This document shows positions 18,369 to 24,300 of a DNA stretch of 27,103 nt, one piece after another. Position 1 is the first letter of the stretch, and each line of letters opens with the position of its first letter. The notes under the pieces were generated by a model. The model did not search any database and was not told where the DNA came from. It was given only the letters and a program-made list of their open reading frames with translations. The position numbers and the translations under genes were made by a program. The DNA is taken from positions 1 to 27,103 of IMG/VR virus record IMGVR_UViG_3300027704_000128, one strand, 5' to 3'. Source of the DNA: a virus.

Positions 18369-21300
18369 ATGAGTAATACAAGATATAAAGTAGGTGAAAC
18401 AACTTACGATATACCAGAAAATAAAGTAGACTCTTTTTTACAAGCAAAGCCAAACGCAGTACTTGTTAATGAGGGAAAGCAAAACGCTTCTCAGACACCG
18501 GATGCAACTGTGGAGCAAAACACTACGGCATCCGAATTGGAAAACACTTCTTTGGATACAGATCCAACGGAGGTGAAAACTGTTGTTGAACTACCTGAAG
18601 TAGAGCCAGTCTTTTTTAAAGACATAGAAATAACAACTGATCAAGTTAGGCAAGATGTAAAGTGGAGCTTCCACGAGCTTGGCGTTATAGGTAATCTTAA
18701 TAAAAAATACGAAGCGCTACTAAGCAAGGACAAAACAATAGTAAACGTCAACGGCAAAGAAGTACCTAATCCTGAATACTTAGAGTTCACTAGAAGCGAT
18801 CTTGATTTTGGTGGTGGCAAGAGTATATACATAAGATCTAATCAACTTACCAGTCTGCAAAAAGAAGATATAGTTAAATTTATGCCTGAAGGCTTTGGAA
18901 AAGGCGATTTTTTTGGCACTGTAGAAGAGTCAGGCTTAATAAAAATAAAGCTACCTAAAGCAAGCGCTAGTAAAGAGGAGTGGGATAAGGCAACGGCTGC
19001 AATGAACGAAGTGATTAAACTGCACTACGAAGGCGTTAAGTCGGCAGGTAGCGCTCCACAGAAAGGATCATCAACTTATTTACCTGAGAAGAATAAAGCA
19101 GACATCATTAGCTCGACGCTTGAGTATGAAACTGAAAATATAAAGCTTCGCGAACAAATAAAATATGCTGTTGGGGAAGAAAAAGAAAGACTTGAAGAAG
19201 CTTTAAAATATAACGAAGAAAATAAAGACGAATTAGTAGATTATTACAAAAACTACGATAAAGCTTTTGAAAATCACAAGTATAATAAAGGCCAAGTCAA
19301 AGATAACCTAGCGGAAGTAGAGCGTATACGAAAAGAGGCCAATAGAAGATACAACGATATGGTGGGTACGGAATACCAGCTAAGCAAGTTTGAAGTTGGA
19401 ACGTATCAAGAAAGTGGAAGAGAACAATATGTAGACTCCGCTTTAAACGTATACGCGTCTAACTTATCTCCTAATCAATTAGACAAAGTAAACAAAACTT
19501 TAGTAGACGAAAAAGCAGTTGAACAGCTAATTACAGAGACAGATATATATGGCCCCACCTTTGGAATGGACTACGAGGCTAGTGGTGAACAAATAGATGT
19601 TAGCTTTTTAAATGACGAGCAGAAAATTAAGCTGTTGAGAGGTTTAAACGGAAGAGAGATAGCACAACTAGCCAAGGGCGATTTTAGTGTTGCTATGAAA
19701 GAGCAGCAACTAAACACTTCACTTTGGAGTTTGCTAGATGAAAGCAGAAGCCAAATTAACGAAGAGTTTGAAGACGCGTCTGGTCAAGCTAAAGAGCTCA
19801 CGCAGTTAAAGAGAGATATAGATTTAGAAAGCCAGAACATACAGGAGTTGTCTAACAGTATCAACTCAGAGTTTGAAATACTAAACTCTCAAATGGAAGA
19901 TGTTCAGTCTATATTAGAAGGTGACACTGATAAGCTCGCGAAGCTCAATGGTACTATAGAGCAAATGAAAGCAAATCCTAGTGGATACACCGATGAACAA
20001 AAGCAAAATGCTATTGACGAGTTCAATAGAACATTAGCAAACGTTAATGACGCTCAGGGTGAACTAAACACGTTGAGCGATCAATATGAAAGCATTGAAG
20101 AAAGAAATTCCAACCTACAGTCAAGAAGTGACGGTATTAATTCAAAAATAAATCAATTTAATTCAGAGCAAGAAGATTATCTTAAAGAACTAGAGAAGCT
20201 AAACAAAAGAGAGTCTGCTTTAGCTTCTACTTACGGTTTTACTATTAGTGGTGAAGTTATTGGCAATAGATTTGAAATAACAGACAAGTATCAAGAGTGG
20301 AAAAATAAAAATGTCTCTGGAACTAACTCTGACGGCACACCGTTTAACTCTGGGTTTTTTGGATCTGCTAGAGATCTAGGTAATAGAATAGCGCAAGGAT
20401 TAGCTATTGAAGTTGTAGACTTGTATGTAGGTACGGGTGTTTGGGGAACAAATCTACTTGGCTCGTTTATGAAAGGTGCAACAGGTATAGGTAGCTATAG
20501 CGACAGCGATCAAGTGTATGATAGATACGATCAACTAAACGCTATGTATAAGAACTACGTTTCAGATGCTAGCTTTTTAGCTGTTGCGGACAGTTTAGAA
20601 GGTAGCGCTTTTAGTAGCTACAAGCACTCTATGCAAACTATTGGTAACATGCTTCCTTTCACACTTGCATTAATAGGTAGCATGCGAAAAGGTAACTTTT
20701 CTAATACCCAAGCAATATACAAGCAGCTTTCTAAGAAAGGCTTTAGCAAAAGAAAGCTTGAAGTATTTAAGACAACCGAAATAGGTTTTAGACTTACAGC
20801 TATAGATCAGTATCAAGAGGCTAAAGATCTTGGCTTAAACGATGACCAAGCTTTGGGTTATTCAACTTTTACAGGCTTAGCAATAGGACTTTCTAACTCA
20901 GTATTTTCCGGGGAATTTGGCTTTGGCAAGCAGCAAGCTGTTAGAGAAATATTTAAAACGTTTTCAGGTAGCTTAAAACAAGCGGCCACAAAACAAGCTA
21001 TAAACAAAACAATAAAAGAAGCAACTGTTAACTTGTTCCAGGAGTTTGGTGAAGAAGAAATAGAGCTTATACTAAGTGATGTTGCTAAACACTCTTTTGG
21101 TTTAAGCCACGCCGCAGAGTTTACTAATTTTGAAACTCACCAACAAATAGTTGAAGGTACTATATTACTTTCTGGTACGTTAAAAGGTGTTGGCGGTGGT
21201 TCAGTTCAAGACTTTAAAAGGTTTAAAAGTGAGGTATACAATGGATTTAAACAGAGATCTGGTGAAGTGATAGAAGATATTAACTCTCAAATAGCAGCTA

Positions 21301-24300
21301 TAGACACTAAAATAGATCAACAAAAAAATCCGCAATACATAGGTCCTAAGTCAGCTGACTTACTAGAGCAAATGAAAAACGAGCTTATTCAAGCTAGAGA
21401 CTATGGTATGCTAATACAAAACGCTATTAACTTATCACCTGAAAACGTTACAAACGAGCAGCTAGATTTGATAATTCAAAAAAACGAGTTGTTAGCTACT
21501 AAGAAAGATACAGATCCAGCTTTTCACGCAATGTTTGATGAAGAGATAAACAAACTAAACGAGCAAATACAAAACTCTGATGTTACAAGTGTTGCTAGGC
21601 AAAACTTTGAAAGAACTGTAAGCAATACAGAGAAGATAATAAATGCTATCAATCCTTCTTTAGGAAACAGAAAAATACAGTTTAAGTCTTTTGATGGCGA
21701 AAACTCTACGCAAGACATGTACGACTTTTTAGTTGGTGAAACTGGTCTTGATTTAGAAACAGCTGAAGAGACTATAGGTTCTCACGGTGGCGCTTTTGTG
21801 GCAGACGGAGTTGAATATATTATTGTAAACAAACCTGTGTCGTTGTCTTCTACTGGAGCCAATGTTGCCGCACATGAGTTGTTACACAAGATGATGTTCA
21901 TGTCTATGGCAGAGCGTGATAGCAAAGGTAATTTAATTACTGACGAAAACAACCAGCCTGTTATAAACAAAGAAACAGCAATGGCTTTGGCTCAAGGTTT
22001 AGGAAGCTACATAATGGGTATAGACGCTACTAAAGTAGAGAACTCTATATTTGCCTCAAGACTAAGAGCTTATCAACAAGCTCCAGCTAGTGTTCAAGCT
22101 CAAGAAGTTTTAACTTTATTTTCCGACGCTTTAGCCACTGGTGATATTAAGTTTGAAGAAGGTATATTTGAAAAAATAGGTAAATTTTTAGAAAAAGCTT
22201 ATCAAGCAATTGGTCTACCTATCAGCACTGGAGATAGTAAAAATCCAGGTGTAAAACTAAAAACAGGTAAAGACGTATTTAACTTCCTAAAAGGCTTTAA
22301 CGAAAGCATTAAAAAAGGTTCGCTAACAGCTGATCAAAAAGCTATGTTTCTTGAAGGGGCTACAATAGAAGGAGAACTTGCAGACTTGAAGGTTGATGAA
22401 GATATAATAGAAGCTTCTACAGCAGAAAGAAAAGAAGAAGGATCTATAATTCTGTCGTCAAAAGAACAAGTTTATCAAAGGGTTGAAGCCATGAAAGACA
22501 GGCTTGTAAAAGCTGATACAAAAGAGGTTACTGCTATTGAAATAGCCTACGAATTACAAAACGAGATAGAAAGAAGGATGCAGTTTTTAGAAGGTGTAGA
22601 TATTTCTGAAATAGCCCTTGAGTTTATGACTTCTGATTCTAATAGAGGTTTGCAAGCTATATTAAAGAAATACGATCCTAATAGAAACGACAGTGTTATG
22701 GGCTACTTAAACGGCTTTGTGCCTGGCACTGGTAGAAGCTTAATGGACGTTAGGCTTCAAGAGTTTTATGAAAACGACCCTAGATACGCCAACATAATAC
22801 AATCAACTAGCGAAGAAGCTGTTGGAAGAAAAGTTGAAAATAGAATAACGGAAGAAACTGTAGAACAACAGCCTGAAAGAAAAACAAAGCTAAAGGTACT
22901 AGCAGATCAACTAAATGTAAGCAAGCAGGTAGATGGTGCCGTTGCTAATGCAGATGTAGATGTAACTTCTATATTTAACTTCAAGTCTGTTCCTAATGCT
23001 GCGGCTGGAACAGTAGGTGAGTTGATGGGTATATCGCCTGCTAAAATAAAATCTAAAGCAAACTTAACTAAGTCAGAACTTGCTAACGCTCAAAGATTTA
23101 TCAAGAAAAACGTAGGCGTGCTAATAGGTATGATGCCAGAAGGCTTTGACTCATCAGGTAAAGCTACAGGTGTGCCTAAAACTATGTTAGATGCTTTCTA
23201 CACTAAAAGAGAGTCAAGAGCTAAAACAAAAGCTGGATTACAGACTCAAGTAAAAAGAGGTAATATAAAAGACTCTGAGTTCTTAGAGATATTTAATATA
23301 TTCGAAGGTATTCCAGATAGATCAGATAGAAATACATCGGCAAGAGTTATTGCGCTAGCAAACTTAATGGGTAAAGTTATGACTAACCAGTCTATTAGAA
23401 AACAAAACCCAAGCGTCGTATCTATTGCAGACGGAATGTCTAAGATAATGTTCTCTAAAGAAATTGATCTAAACAAAACAAAAGATATAGACAAAACTAT
23501 AGAGTGGGGCACGCAAGGCGGATTTGCATTGCAGCCAAAATCTTATTGGATGAAAGGACTACACGGGTCTGGTGCTAAAAACACTAACATCGAAGAAGAT
23601 GGTGAGCAAGTATACTTAGATGAAAACAACAACAAAACTTTTAAGAAAACAAAAACAAAACTTAAGCGTTATCCACTGAAAACGGGTGGTTCAATACTTA
23701 ATAACGATCCAAACTTTAGCGAAAGTACAATTAACCACGTCCCTGCTAGTAAAGGTATTTTTGCAAACGCTCCTCAAAGAGATGCTATATTAAATAAGTA
23801 CGAAGAAGATGGAGGTAAGTTTTTACCGGCTAGCGAAACGTACCAAGCGGCTTCAGATAGAACAACTGTTTACGGCAAAAAAACAGGTGAGCAAGTAAAA
23901 GCTTTAATAAATAAAAATCAAGATAAGTTTAACAAGTCGGAAAAAGGCTTTATAGACTATTGGTTGAACATACAAGAAGACATAGAAAATAATCCAAAAA
24001 ACGAAAAGTATTGGGCTGCTTTGCTAGAGGTTACTTCTACTAACCAATCGAGCTTCATGAGGGTTGGATCTAGACTTATAGGCTACAATACCCTTGGTTT
24101 AGAGAATCGTGAAGAGCACATGTCTCCTGCTAGTGATTTTGCTAAATATCTATTTCAAATGGCGAAAGATGGGTTATTAACGCGTAGGCAAATGAAGCAG
24201 GCAATGAAGTCTTATACTCAAATATCTCTACCGTTGATATATGATGAAATGCTAAAAGGTGTAGATGTTGATGGTAAGCCTTTTGATTACACAAAGGTTC

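Noticed and set aside
23560-23580. LHGSG near residue 1733 of the giant protein as an ADP-ribosyltransferase motif
   Set aside because: No catalytic Glu region or further ART strand pattern follows; a five-residue match is not enough.
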